The translations under genes were made by a program, and so were the position numbers. Shown here in pieces: positions 30,448 to 39,537 of a stretch of 64,000 bases of DNA. Location: NCBI RefSeq assembly GCF_014779555.2, contig NZ_CP094357.1, positions 3,844,001 through 3,908,000 on the forward strand. Reading direction: 5' to 3'. A model generated the notes under the pieces. The model saw nothing but the letters and a program-made list of their open reading frames with translations. It did no database searches and was not told the DNA's origin. Source of the stretch: Lysobacter capsici (lineage in GTDB: Bacteria > Pseudomonadota > Gammaproteobacteria > Xanthomonadales > Xanthomonadaceae). Within the stretch, counting starts at the first letter, position 1. Every line of letters starts with the position of its first letter.

Positions 30448-31233
30448 TTACGGAATGCTGTTGCCGATGCGCGAAAAATCCACGCCCCCATCGAAATTCA
30501 TCCAGATCAGGAACGCCCGGCCGCGCAGGTTCTGCTCCGGCAGGAAGCCCCAGTATCGGCTGTCTTCGCTGTTGTCGCGATTGTCGCCCATCACAAAATA
30601 CTCGCCCTTGGGCACGACCCAGTCGCCCTCGCCCTGGTCCAGCAGCGGCGACTCGGTGCGCAGCAGGATCCGATGCACATGTTTGCCGATCTGTTCGCGC
30701 AATTCCTGTGAGCCGGTCATCTCGGTGCCGTTGCCGCGGCCCTGGTAGGTACCGATCGGGGCGTAGATGATCGGCTCGCCGTTCACGGTCAGGCGACCGT
30801 CGCGGTAGCTGACCTTGTCGCCCGGCAGGCCGATGATGCGCTTGATCCAGTCCTGTTCGGGATGGTGCGGCGGGCGGAACACCACCACGTCGCCGCGCTC
30901 GGGCTCACCCATCGCCAGCACCTTGTGGTTGCTGATCGGCAGGCGCAGGCCGTAGGTGAACTTGTTGACCAGGATGAAGTCGCCGGTCAGCAGGGTCGGC
31001 ATCATCGAGTTCGACGGGATCCGGAACGGCTCGGCGATGAAGCTGCGCAGGATCAGCACCACGAACAGCACCGGGAAGAACGCCTTGGAGTAGTCGACGA
31101 GGACCGGCTCCTTGCCGTCGTCGAGCAGGCCCTCGCGCGCGGCGCGGCGCTTGGCCAGCACCATCTTGTCGAGCAGCCAGACCAGGCCGGTGATCAGGGT
31201 CAGCGAGACCAGGGCGATTTCGAACCAACGCAT
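30448..31233 (-). CDS. lepB: signal peptidase I
   Basis: A 261-residue S26 peptidase with two N-terminal membrane helices (about 5-22 and 55-75) and the catalytic boxes: box B IPSNSMMPTLLTGD with the Ser nucleophile, box D RGDVVVFRPP and WIKRIIGLPGDKV with the catalytic Lys, and box E GDNRDNSEDSR. It removes Sec and Tat signal peptides in the inner membrane, and would process the many exported proteins of this window. The start at ATG 31233 (MRWFEIAL) is preferred to a longer frame that runs into the repeat region. Confidence 0.96.
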   Translation of the reverse strand: MRWFEIALVSLTLITGLVWLLDKMVLAKRRAAREGLLDDGKEPVLVDYSKAFFPVLFVVLILRSFIAEPFRIPSNSMMPTLLTGDFILVNKFTYGLRLPISNHKVLAMGEPERGDVVVFRPPHHPEQDWIKRIIGLPGDKVSYRDGRLTVNGEPIIYAPIGTYQGRGNGTEMTGSQELREQIGKHVHRILLRTESPLLDQGEGDWVVPKGEYFVMGDNRDNSEDSRYWGFLPEQNLRGRAFLIWMNFDGGVDFSRIGNSIP

Positions 31234-31257
31234 GCGTGTTCCTTGGTGGCGGGAACG

Positions 31258-31420
31258 GCCGGGAGCCGGGAATCGGGATCGGGAATCGGCCGAAGCCGCT
31301 GCACCCACCCCCAAACCTGCCTCGCCCGCCTCCCGCGTTAGTTGATGGAGACGAAAACTTCAGAAAACCCGGATGCCGGCCGACGCGTCGACGATTCCCG
31401 ATTCTCCATTCCCTATTCCC
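31258..31420. repeat. degenerate GGGAATC / ATTCCC flanks between lepB and lepA
   Basis: Imperfect GGGAATCGGG units (31267-31287) and GATTCCCGATTCTCCATTCC units (31394-31420) face each other across about 105 bases. The central hairpin of the two better-preserved elements is absent, so this looks like a decayed or partial copy. Confidence 0.6.
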
Positions 31421-31427
31421 GTCCGAA

Positions 31428-33221
31428 TTACTTGTTGTCGGTCGACAACACCGCGAGGAAGGCTTCCTGCGGAATCTCGACCCGCCCGACCTGCTTCATC
31501 CGCTTCTTGCCCTCTTTCTGCTTCTCGAGGAGCTTCTTCTTGCGGCTGATGTCGCCACCATAACATTTGGCCAAAACGTTCTTGCGCATCGCCTTGACCG
31601 TGCTGCGGGCGATGATCTGCGAGCCGACCGCGGCCTGGATGGCGACGTCGAACATCTGCCGCGGGATCAGGTCCTTCATCTTCTCGCACAGCTCGCGGCC
31701 GCGCCGGTCGGCGTGGCTGCGATGGACGATGATCGACAGCGCATCGACCTTGTCGCCGTTGATCAGCGTGTCCACGCGCACGAACGGGCCGGCCTGGAAA
31801 CGCAGGAAGTGATAGTCCAGCGAGGCATAGCCGCGCGAGACCGACTTGAGCTTGTCGAAGAAGTCCAGCACCACCTCGGCCATCGGCAGCTCGTAGCTGA
31901 TCTGCACCTGGCTGGCCATGTAGGTGATGCCGATCTGCACGCCGCGCTTTTCCTCGCACAACTTGATCACGCTGCCGATGTAGTCCGGCGGGGTGAGGAT
32001 GTTGGCGCGGATCACCGGCTCGCGGATTTCCTCGACCATGTTGACCGGCGGTAGCTTGGCCGGGTTGTCCATGGGGATCACGGTGCCGTCGGTCTTGAGC
32101 ACTTCGTAGATCACCGTCGGCGCGGTGGAAATCAGGTTGAGATCGTATTCGCGCTCCAGGCGCTCCTGCACGATCTCCATGTGCAGCATGCCCAGGAAGC
32201 CGCAGCGAAAGCCGAAGCCCATCGCCTCGGAGCTTTCCGGCTCGAAGCGCAGCGCGGCGTCGTTGAGGCGCAGCTTGTCCAGCGCCTCGCGCAACGCCGG
32301 ATAGTCCTCGGCGTCGACCGGGAACAGGCCGGCGAACACGCGCGGCTGCATTTCCTGGAAGCCCGGCAGCGGCTTGGCCGCCGGATCGCTGGCCAGGGTC
32401 AGGGTGTCGCCGACCGGCGCGCCGTGCACGTCCTTGATCGAGGCGTTGATCCAGCCTACTTCGCCCGGACCCAGCCGCGCCAGGTCCTTGCGCTTGGGCG
32501 TGAACACGCCGACCTTGTCGACCAGATGGGTGCGGCCGGTCGACATGACCAGGATCTTGCTGCCCGGCACGATCTCGCCCTGCATGACCCGCACCAGCGA
32601 GACCACGCCCAGGTAGTTGTCGAACCACGAGTCGATGATCAGCGCCTGCAGCTTGTCGGTGTCGCGCGGCTTCGGCGGCGGGATGCGCTTGACGATCGCT
32701 TCGAGCACCAGATCGACGTTGAGCCCGGTCTTGGCGCTGATCGCGACCGCGTCCTCGGCGTCGATGCCGATCACCGCTTCGATCTCGGCCTTGGCGCGCT
32801 CGATGTCGGCGGTGGGCAGGTCGATCTTGTTGAGCACCGGCACCACTTCCAGGCCCTGCTCCACCGCGGTGTAGCAGTTGGCGACCGACTGCGCTTCCAC
32901 GCCCTGGGCCGCGTCGACCACCAGCAGCGCGCCTTCGCAGGCGGCGAGCGAACGGCTGACTTCGTAGCTGAAGTCGACGTGGCCCGGGGTGTCGATGAAG
33001 TTGAGCTGATAGGTGTTGCCGTCCTTCGCCTTGTACGGCAGCGACACGGACTGGGCCTTGATGGTGATGCCGCGCTCGCGCTCGATCGGATTCGAGTCGA
33101 GCACTTGCGCTTCCATCTCGCGCGCTTCGAGACCTCCGCACAGCTGGATGATGCGGTCGGCGAGCGTCGACTTGCCATGGTCGACGTGGGCGATGATGGA
33201 GAAGTTTCTGATGTATTGCAT
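31428..33221 (-). CDS. lepA: elongation factor 4 (LepA)
   Basis: A 597-residue translational GTPase: G1 AHVDHGKST, switch [12 protein letters not shown]3 DTPGHVDF, G4 NKID, and the LepA-specific C-terminal domain ending in [21 protein letters not shown]4 affects ribosome back-translocation and initiation under stress. The start at ATG 33221 ([12 protein letters not shown]) is where family members begin; the longer open frame is leader. It is the first gene of the lepA-lepB-rnc-era-recO block. Confidence 0.97.
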   Translation of the reverse strand: MQYIRNFSIIAHVDHGKSTLADRIIQLCGGLEAREMEAQVLDSNPIERERGITIKAQSVSLPYKAKDGNTYQLNFIDTPGHVDFSYEVSRSLAACEGALLVVDAAQGVEAQSVANCYTAVEQGLEVVPVLNKIDLPTADIERAKAEIEAVIGIDAEDAVAISAKTGLNVDLVLEAIVKRIPPPKPRDTDKLQALIIDSWFDNYLGVVSLVRVMQGEIVPGSKILVMSTGRTHLVDKVGVFTPKRKDLARLGPGEVGWINASIKDVHGAPVGDTLTLASDPAAKPLPGFQEMQPRVFAGLFPVDAEDYPALREALDKLRLNDAALRFEPESSEAMGFGFRCGFLGMLHMEIVQERLEREYDLNLISTAPTVIYEVLKTDGTVIPMDNPAKLPPVNMVEEIREPVIRANILTPPDYIGSVIKLCEEKRGVQIGITYMASQVQISYELPMAEVVLDFFDKLKSVSRGYASLDYHFLRFQAGPFVRVDTLINGDKVDALSIIVHRSHADRRGRELCEKMKDLIPRQMFDVAIQAAVGSQIIARSTVKAMRKNVLAKCYGGDISRKKKLLEKQKEGKKRMKQVGRVEIPQEAFLAVLSTDNK

Positions 33222-33337
33222 GCTCAGGACCACGACACATCCGATTCCGTAACTCGCCATTGTTGCATGTCCGGATGCTTCTTGCATCTTAAAATATTTC
33301 GGCCTTTCGAATTATCAAAAATTGGGGCCTGAGCATG

Positions 33338-33366
33338 AAAAAAAGGGCGGCTACTCGCCGCCCTTG
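33338..33366 (-). terminator. Rho-independent terminator after the small secreted protein gene
   Basis: On the minus strand AAGGGCGGC-GAGTA-GCCGCCCTT is followed by seven or more T residues. It lies directly after the stop at 33373 and separates that gene from lepA. Confidence 0.92.
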
Positions 33367-33372
33367 ATTGGC

Positions 33373-33594
33373 CTAAGCCTGATAGGTTCGAGTCGGATCA
33401 CTCCAAGTTATCGAACCATCGCTCCAACGGTATTCCGTGACCGACCAAGAAAGCCCGCCGCCATCGACCCAATTATGAAAAGTCATCGAAACGATAGTCG
33501 GATTAGGGTCATTAGGATTATCAATTTCAGCAAATGCAGGCATGGCAACCAACATTGACAAACCCAGCATAGCTGCAGAGATAAAACGCTTCAT
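33373..33594 (-). CDS. small secreted protein in a low-GC patch
   Basis: A 73-residue protein (start ATG 33594, MKRFISAAMLG; a second ATG lies 12 bases upstream). It has a signal peptide ending MPAFAEI (about residue 22) and a Trp/Ser/Thr-rich mature segment (VDGGGLSWSVTEYRW, DGSITWSDPTRTYQA). It is unlike its neighbours in base composition, with many A/T-ending codons, and has its own terminator. The family was not recognised. Together with the 3' part of mucD it forms a patch that looks acquired or recombined. Confidence 0.68.
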   Translation of the reverse strand: MKRFISAAMLGLSMLVAMPAFAEIDNPNDPNPTIVSMTFHNWVDGGGLSWSVTEYRWSDGSITWSDPTRTYQA

Positions 33595-33709
33595 AACAAT
33601 CTCCATTTGTTAATAATAAAATGCTCTATGCACACGCAACGAGCCATAAAATATTAAATCCGTGACAGGAGATCGTCTATCCACGCAAAACCCCACAATA
33701 TTTACTCAG

Positions 33710-35281
33710 TCAAGGCACAGTAATTGCGATAAATTGCGAGGCTTGACCCCGTTGAACCAGGAACATCGCAGTTTGACCGGGTTTAAACCCGGCAACCAAC
33801 CTTTCAAGAGCCGCAGCGCTGCTGACTCCCTTGCTGCCAACTGCGAGAATCACGTCTCCCGGCCGAAGCCCCGCGGTTGCCGCAGCCCCTTGAGCCTGCT
33901 CTATGCGCACCCCCTCATTGGCTCCAATGCCTAACCTATCGCGTTCGGCATTAGTTAAATCTGTTGTTTGCAATCCGAGTCGATTAACTCCCGACACATT
34001 GCGCCCATCGTCATCGCGCGCGTTTGAGTTCTCGCCCGAGACAACGCCTGCCGGTTCATCCAAGCCGCTCAGCCTTGCCGTTATTACTTGCTCTTTCCCG
34101 TCACGCAACACCTTAACTCGCACTTTGGAGCCTGGCGGCATGCCCCCGATCAAAGGAGGCAATTCCTCACGACTGTAAACTGCATGATCATCTACAGCGA
34201 CAATCACGTCTCCACGCTTCATTCCGGCAAGGTCAGCAGCTCCTCCCACCACCACCTTCGCAACTAGCGCCCCAGACACGCGATCTAAGCCCGCCGCCTT
34301 CGCAAGCTCCCCATCCATTGTCTGTAGTTCCACGCCTAAAGCCCCGCGACGCACCTTTCCTGTTGCTCGCAATTGTTCAGCGGAACTCATCGCCACATCG
34401 ATCGGAATGGCGAAGCTCACGCCCATGTAGCCGCCGGAGTTGGAGAAGATCTGCGAGTTGATGCCGACCACCTCGCCGCTGGTATTGAGCAGCGGGCCGC
34501 CGGAATTGCCCTGATTGATCGCCACGTCGGTCTGGATGAACGGCACGTAGCGTTGATCGGCGTACGGATTACTGCGCCCGACCGCGCTGACGATGCCGGC
34601 GGTGACCGAGTGATCCAGGCCGAACGGCGAGCCGATCGCGACCACCCATTGCCCGGCCTTGGTCTGCCCGGCCGCGGCGGCGCGCAGGAACGGCAGGCCC
34701 TTGGCTTCGATCTTGAGCAGGGCCACGTCGGACTGCTCGTCGCTGCCGATCACCTTGGCCTTGAACTCGCGCCGGTCGGTCAGCTTGACCGTGACCGTGT
34801 CGGCGCCGTCGACCACGTGATGGTTGGTCAGCACATAGCCGTCCTGCGAAATCAGGAAGCCGCTGCCGATCGAACGGCCGCCGCCGCGCGGCTGGCGCGG
34901 CCCCTGCTGGCCCGGGCCGCCCGGCATGCCGTCGGGACCGAAGAAGCGGCGGAAGAATTCGGGGATCTGGTCCTCGTCGGGCAGGCCGCCGCGGGCGGTC
35001 GCGCGCTCACGCTTGGGCGTGACTTCGGCGCTGATATTGACCACCGCCGGCCCGACCCGCTGGACCAGGTTGGTGAAATCCGGCAGACCGGCGACCAGCG
35101 GCGCGGCCGGGGTCGCCGCCGGCGGCGGCGCGATCGGGGTGGTCGGCGCCTGCGCGGTGCAGGCCACCGGCAGCGCGGCGATGATCGCGCCGAACAGGGC
35201 CAGCGACTGCAGGGGACGCGCGCGCCGCGGACGGGCCGGCGCAGGGCGGATGGACGAGCGGTTCATCGGCGATGGGGTCAT
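33710..35281 (-). CDS. mucD: periplasmic serine protease, DegP/MucD type (Do-like)
   Basis: A 523-residue HtrA-family protease. After an N-terminal signal/anchor segment (about residues 15-45, ending in VACTAQ, a possible lipobox) comes the trypsin-like domain with His about 155 (LTNHHVV), Asp in SDVALLKIEA and Ser in GNSGGPLL, then two PDZ domains (from about 325). It degrades or refolds damaged periplasmic proteins and lies in the sigma-E operon rpoE-rseA-mucD, as in Xanthomonas. The codons of the last ~220 residues carry many A/T third positions, unlike the protease half, suggesting a mosaic gene. Start ATG 35281 (GAGG ahead) is preferred; ATG 35266 is possible. Confidence 0.93.
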   Translation of the reverse strand: MTPSPMNRSSIRPAPARPRRARPLQSLALFGAIIAALPVACTAQAPTTPIAPPPAATPAAPLVAGLPDFTNLVQRVGPAVVNISAEVTPKRERATARGGLPDEDQIPEFFRRFFGPDGMPGGPGQQGPRQPRGGGRSIGSGFLISQDGYVLTNHHVVDGADTVTVKLTDRREFKAKVIGSDEQSDVALLKIEAKGLPFLRAAAAGQTKAGQWVVAIGSPFGLDHSVTAGIVSAVGRSNPYADQRYVPFIQTDVAINQGNSGGPLLNTSGEVVGINSQIFSNSGGYMGVSFAIPIDVAMSSAEQLRATGKVRRGALGVELQTMDGELAKAAGLDRVSGALVAKVVVGGAADLAGMKRGDVIVAVDDHAVYSREELPPLIGGMPPGSKVRVKVLRDGKEQVITARLSGLDEPAGVVSGENSNARDDDGRNVSGVNRLGLQTTDLTNAERDRLGIGANEGVRIEQAQGAAATAGLRPGDVILAVGSKGVSSAAALERLVAGFKPGQTAMFLVQRGQASQFIAITVP

Positions 35282-35479
35282 GGGAGCGGCCTCGATACGA
35301 CGTGGATTTCGGGGAAAAGGCTGGAAAAGGACAACAAGAACCCGCTGCGCGGCGACGCCGCGCATTGCACTGGAGGGTTGGAGCGCAGGGCCGGTAACTT
35401 CGGCCCGAACGCATGCGGTTGCGGCGCGGGTCGGCCTGGCGCTGACGGAGCAGCCGAGGCCGACGTCGACCGGGCCAGC

Positions 35480-36457
35480 TTACGGCGAGGGCTGCGGCCT
35501 TTCCTGGACCGGCGGCCGGGTTCGCGCCTCTTCGGCCTGGGTGGCGGGCTCGAAGGGATAGAACGAGGGCGAGTTGCCGTAACTGGCGGTGTAGCCGCTG
35601 CCCGCGGTCTGATAGTTCGGCAATGCCGCGCGCGGCCACGGACGCGCCGCCGGCGATTCGTTCTGCGGCTGCGGACGGAACGGGTTGGCGTGGGTCGCGT
35701 CGGCCAGCACCGGCGAACTGGCGCCGCCGGCCGCGGCGACCTGCACCGGCGCTTCGGCCTGGCGCTCGGAGGCACGCAGCGCGGCGCGCTGGCTCTGTCC
35801 GCGCGAACGGCGCTCGGCCAGGCGACGCGGAATTTCCGCCACCGCGACCGCGCCGGCGGCGAGGCCGGAGGCATCGGCCGAGGTCAGCGACGGCTCGGCA
35901 TCGGCCAAGCTCGCGACCGCCTGCGCCGGCTCGGCCGGAATGGGCTGCGGCGCGGGCTGCTGGGTGGGCTGGGCATTCTGCGCCGGCGTCACCGTGGTGG
36001 TCTGGGCCGCGATCTGGGCCGGGTCGGTGTTGCCGCCGGCCTCGTCGGAGAACGGCCGCGCCACGAACAAGGCCGCGACCGCGACCGAAGCCGCCAGAGC
36101 CGCGCCACCGATCCAGCCGCGGCGCGAACCGGCCGCCCGGCGCGGTTTGATGCTGGCGTCCTGGGTAGTCGCGGTATCGCGCACGTTCTGCAAGGCCGCA
36201 TCGGCGGCGATCGCCGCGGCGACGCGATCGGCGAAACCCGGATCGGCGAAACCGGGCGTCACGCCCGCGCCGGCCTGGCGGCGCAGCAGGTCGCCGCACA
36301 GCTGCCAGCGACCGCAGGTGTCGCGCCATTGCACGTCGTGGCCGAGCCGCTTGAGCGCGAAACGCGCCGCGTCGGCATCGAGCTCGCCGTCGAACAACGC
36401 GCTGAGGTTCTCGCGCTCGTCGCGGTGGGCATCGCTATGGAATGGGGTCGAAGTCAT
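35480..36457 (-). CDS. rseA: RseA-type anti-sigma-E factor
   Basis: A 325-residue protein. The N-terminal cytosolic domain matches RseA/MucA (RENLSALFDGELDADAARFALKRL, in part; WQLCGDLLR), followed by one transmembrane helix (about residues 114-133, GWIGGAALAASVAVAALFVA) and a long periplasmic Ala/Gln/Pro-rich tail. It binds sigma-E at the membrane until regulated proteolysis releases it. The ATG shares one base with the stop of rpoE (TGATG), showing tight coupling. The low-complexity tail is longer than in E. coli RseA. Confidence 0.9.
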   Translation of the reverse strand: MTSTPFHSDAHRDERENLSALFDGELDADAARFALKRLGHDVQWRDTCGRWQLCGDLLRRQAGAGVTPGFADPGFADRVAAAIAADAALQNVRDTATTQDASIKPRRAAGSRRGWIGGAALAASVAVAALFVARPFSDEAGGNTDPAQIAAQTTTVTPAQNAQPTQQPAPQPIPAEPAQAVASLADAEPSLTSADASGLAAGAVAVAEIPRRLAERRSRGQSQRAALRASERQAEAPVQVAAAGGASSPVLADATHANPFRPQPQNESPAARPWPRAALPNYQTAGSGYTASYGNSPSFYPFEPATQAEEARTRPPVQERPQPSP

Positions 36458-37077
36458 CAGTGGGCGCGCTCCCGGGGGCGGTGGTTACCCTGGTCTTGAT
36501 TGTCCAACAGGGGCCGAAGTTCCGTATCGATCGCCTCGCGGGCGCGGAAAATCCGCGAACGCACGGTGCCGATCGGGCAAGCCATCTTCTGCGCGATCTC
36601 CTCGTAGCTCAGGCCGTCCACCTCGCGCAGGGTGATCGCGGCCCGCAATTCCTCCGGCAGCGAATCGACCACCTTCATCACGGTGCGTTCGATTTCCTGC
36701 CGCAGCAGTTCGTGTTCCGGCGTGTCGGTGTCGCGCAGACGGATGCCGGTATCGAACTGCTCGGCGTCGCCGGCGTCGATATCGTCGGTCGGCGGCCGGC
36801 GGTTCTGCGCTACCAGGTAGTTTTTGGCGGTATTCACGGCGATCCGGTGCAACCACGTATAGAACTGGGCGTCGCCGCGGAAATTCGCCATCGCGCGATA
36901 CGCGCGGATGAAGGTTTCCTGGGCCACGTCCTGGCATTCGCTCCAGTCGGGAATGTAGCGCCCGATCAACGCGGTGATCCGATGCTGGTACTTGCGCACC
37001 AATACATCGAAGGCCGTGCTGTCGCCGCGCTGGACACGCCTGACCAGCTCCTGGTCCAACAACTCATTTTCGGCCAT
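36457..37077 (-). CDS. rpoE: RNA polymerase sigma-E factor (RpoE/AlgU)
   Basis: A 206-residue ECF sigma factor of the RpoE/AlgU group: region 2 DVAQETFIRAYRAMANFRGDAQFYTWLHRIAVNTAKNYLV (landmarks DVAQETF and FYTWLHRIAVNTAKN) and region 4 LPEELRAAITLREVDGLSYEEIAQ, GTVRSRIFRAREAID. It directs transcription of envelope-stress genes. It heads the rpoE-rseA-mucD operon, and a sequence resembling its own recognition element lies upstream. Confidence 0.96.
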   Translation of the reverse strand: MAENELLDQELVRRVQRGDSTAFDVLVRKYQHRITALIGRYIPDWSECQDVAQETFIRAYRAMANFRGDAQFYTWLHRIAVNTAKNYLVAQNRRPPTDDIDAGDAEQFDTGIRLRDTDTPEHELLRQEIERTVMKVVDSLPEELRAAITLREVDGLSYEEIAQKMACPIGTVRSRIFRAREAIDTELRPLLDNQDQGNHRPRERAH

Positions 37078-37117
37078 ACCGCGCCGGCACTCCTGTCAGC
37101 TCGGCCATGGCCGAACA

Positions 37118-37145
37118 ATGGGACAACCCTGTCGGGGGAAAGTTC
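37118..37145 (-). promoter_or_regulatory. candidate sigma-E-type promoter of rpoE
   Basis: On the minus strand GAACTTT (37145-37139) is followed after 16 bases by TCCCA (from 37123). This resembles the sigma-E -35 element GGAACTT with a weaker -10, placing transcription start roughly 35 bases before the rpoE ATG. An autoregulatory promoter is usual for this operon. Found by eye only. Confidence 0.35.
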
Positions 37146-37366
37146 AATCGCTGGATTAATGGGGCCACCGGCGACCTCGCGCAACCGCCAAGTGTCACAT
37201 AAGCGATGCGCTGGCGGCCGGGACGGTCCATTGTGGTCGCCAATCCCCTCGTTTGCGTCGCGTTCCTGCCGGGCGGCCCGTGTCACTTCGGCGGTGCCGA
37301 TTTGACGGCGACGAAACAAGATCGGGATGATAGCGACCTATTCCATACCTGAACGGATGGTGCGGC

Positions 37367-39436
37367 ATGACTGCAGCCCTCGACGGCCTCCCCGCGTTTG
37401 CCGGGCTCCGTGCCCGGCACTGGCACACCCAACTGCGCGAGGACGGCGTACTGGTGCTTTCTTTCGACCGTGAGGGATCGCCGGTCAACACCTTCGCCCA
37501 GGACGTGCTGATCGAACTCGACGGGCTGCTCGAGCGCCTCGCGCTGGACCCGCCCAAGGGCCTGGTGCTGCGCTCGGCCAAGAGCAGCGGCTTCATCGCC
37601 GGCGCCGACATCAAGGAATTCCAGACCTTCGACGAAAAGGGCACGGTCGGCGACGCGATCCGTCGCGGCCAGCAGGTGTTCCAGCGTCTGGCCGAACTGC
37701 CCTGCCCCACGGTCGCGGCGATCCACGGCTTCTGCATGGGCGGCGGCACCGAGATCTCGCTGGCCTGCCGCTACCGCGTCGCCAGCAGCGACCCGTCGAC
37801 CCGCATCGGCCTGCCGGAAGTGAAGCTGGGCATCTACCCGGGCTGGGGCGGCAGCGTGCGCCTGCCGCGCCTGGTCGGCGCACCGGCCGCGTTCGACATG
37901 ATGCTGACCGGCCGCACCCTGTCGGCCTCGGCCGCGCGCGCGATCGGCCTGGTCGACAAGATCGCCGAACCGGCGGTGCTGGTCGACACCGCCGCCGGCC
38001 TCGCCCTGCGCGGCGCGGACCGTCCGTTCAAGCAGCGCTTCATGGGCTGGGCGACCAACACCTGGCTGGCGCGCAAGATCCTCGCGCCGATGCTGGTCAA
38101 GCAGGTCGCGCGCAAAGCCAAGAAAGACCACTACCCCGCGCCGTATGCGCTGATCTCGACCTGGGAGCGCACCGGCGGCGGCATCCAGGCCAAGCTCGCG
38201 GCCGAACGCAAGTCGGTGGTGAAGCTGTCGGGCACGCCGACCGCGCGCAACCTCATTCGCGTGTTCTTCCTGCAGGAACGGCTAAAGGGCCAGGGCGGCA
38301 AGGAGCACGGGATCAAGAACGTGCACGTGGTCGGCGCCGGCGTGATGGGCGGCGACATCGCCGCGTGGTCGGCTTACAAGGGCTTCGAAGTCACGCTGTC
38401 CGATCGCGAGCAGCGCTTCATCGACGGCGCATTGGAACGCGCGCAGGAACTGTTCGCCAAGAAGGTGAAAGACGAGGCCAAGCGTCCGGCCGTGGCCGCG
38501 CGTCTGAAAGGCGATCTGGCCGGCGCGGGCGCCGACATCGCCGACCTGGTGATCGAAGCGATCATCGAAAAACCCGAAGCCAAGCGCGAGTTGTACGACC
38601 AGGTCGAGCCGCGCCTGAAAGCCGATGCGCTGTTGACCACCAACACCTCCTCGATTCCGCTCGACGAACTGCGCGAACATATCCGCCGTCCGGCCCAGTT
38701 CGGCGGCCTGCATTATTTCAATCCGGTCGCGTTGATGCCGCTGGTCGAGATCATCCGCCACGATCAGATCGCGCCGGAAACCGAGCAGCGCCTGGCGGCG
38801 TTCTGCAAGGCGATCGACAAGTTGCCGGTGCCGGTCGCCGGCACGCCGGGCTTCCTGGTCAACCGCGTGCTGTTCCCGTATCTGCTCGAAGCCGGCAATG
38901 CTTTCGCCGAAGGCATCCCGGGCCCGGCGATCGACAAGGCCGCGATCAAGTTCGGCATGCCGATGGGTCCGATCGAACTGATCGACACCGTCGGCCTCGA
39001 CGTCGCCGCCGGCGTCGGCGCGGAACTCGCCCCGTTCCTCGGCCTGACCGTACCGGCCGCGTTGAGCACGGTCGAGCCGGGCAAGCGCGGCAAGAAGGAC
39101 GGCCAGGGTTTGTACAAGTGGGAAAACGGCCGCGCGCAGAAGCTGGAGTTGCCGAAGGATTACAAGGCCCCGACCGACCTGGAAGATCGCCTGATCCTGC
39201 CGTTGATCAACGAAGCGGTGGCTTGCCTGCACGACGGCGTGGTCAGCGACGGCGATCTGCTCGACGCCGGCGTGATCTTCGGCACCGGTTTCGCTCCGTT
39301 CCGCGGCGGTCCGATTCAGTACGTGCGCGAGACCGGGGTGGAGAACGTGCTAGCGCGTTTGCAGCAGTTGCAGGCGCGTTATGGCGATCGGTTTGCGCCG
39401 CGGCCGGGTTGGGATTCGGCGGCGTTGCGTAAGTAA
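37367..39436 (+). CDS. bifunctional enoyl-CoA hydratase / 3-hydroxyacyl-CoA dehydrogenase (FadJ/FadB-like)
   Basis: A 689-residue multifunctional beta-oxidation alpha subunit. The N-terminal crotonase domain (about 25-200) has GFIAGADIKEF and HGFCMGGGTEISLACR; the NAD-binding dehydrogenase domain starts at VVGAGVMGGDIA (about residue 322) and includes GLHYFNPVALMPLVEI with the catalytic His; C-terminal dehydrogenase repeats follow. It hydrates enoyl-CoA and oxidises the L-3-hydroxyacyl-CoA. The thiolase subunit gene is not adjacent. The start at ATG 37367 has a weak ribosome site. Confidence 0.93.
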   Translation: MTAALDGLPAFAGLRARHWHTQLREDGVLVLSFDREGSPVNTFAQDVLIELDGLLERLALDPPKGLVLRSAKSSGFIAGADIKEFQTFDEKGTVGDAIRRGQQVFQRLAELPCPTVAAIHGFCMGGGTEISLACRYRVASSDPSTRIGLPEVKLGIYPGWGGSVRLPRLVGAPAAFDMMLTGRTLSASAARAIGLVDKIAEPAVLVDTAAGLALRGADRPFKQRFMGWATNTWLARKILAPMLVKQVARKAKKDHYPAPYALISTWERTGGGIQAKLAAERKSVVKLSGTPTARNLIRVFFLQERLKGQGGKEHGIKNVHVVGAGVMGGDIAAWSAYKGFEVTLSDREQRFIDGALERAQELFAKKVKDEAKRPAVAARLKGDLAGAGADIADLVIEAIIEKPEAKRELYDQVEPRLKADALLTTNTSSIPLDELREHIRRPAQFGGLHYFNPVALMPLVEIIRHDQIAPETEQRLAAFCKAIDKLPVPVAGTPGFLVNRVLFPYLLEAGNAFAEGIPGPAIDKAAIKFGMPMGPIELIDTVGLDVAAGVGAELAPFLGLTVPAALSTVEPGKRGKKDGQGLYKWENGRAQKLELPKDYKAPTDLEDRLILPLINEAVACLHDGVVSDGDLLDAGVIFGTGFAPFRGGPIQYVRETGVENVLARLQQLQARYGDRFAPRPGWDSAALRK

Positions 39437-39459
39437 ACGCTCCAGGCGAATCGCAAACG

Positions 39460-39495
39460 AAGAAGCCGCGCAGTGCGCGGCTTCTTCTTTTTTTG
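39460..39495 (+). terminator. Rho-independent terminator of the beta-oxidation gene
   Basis: A perfect hairpin AAGAAGCCGCGC-AGT-GCGCGGCTTCTT is followed by CTTTTTTT. It lies about 25 bases after the stop codon. Confidence 0.95.
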
Positions 39496-39537
39496 GCGCC
39501 GCGATCGTGATCAAAGCTTTCGTTGTTGCCGTGATGG

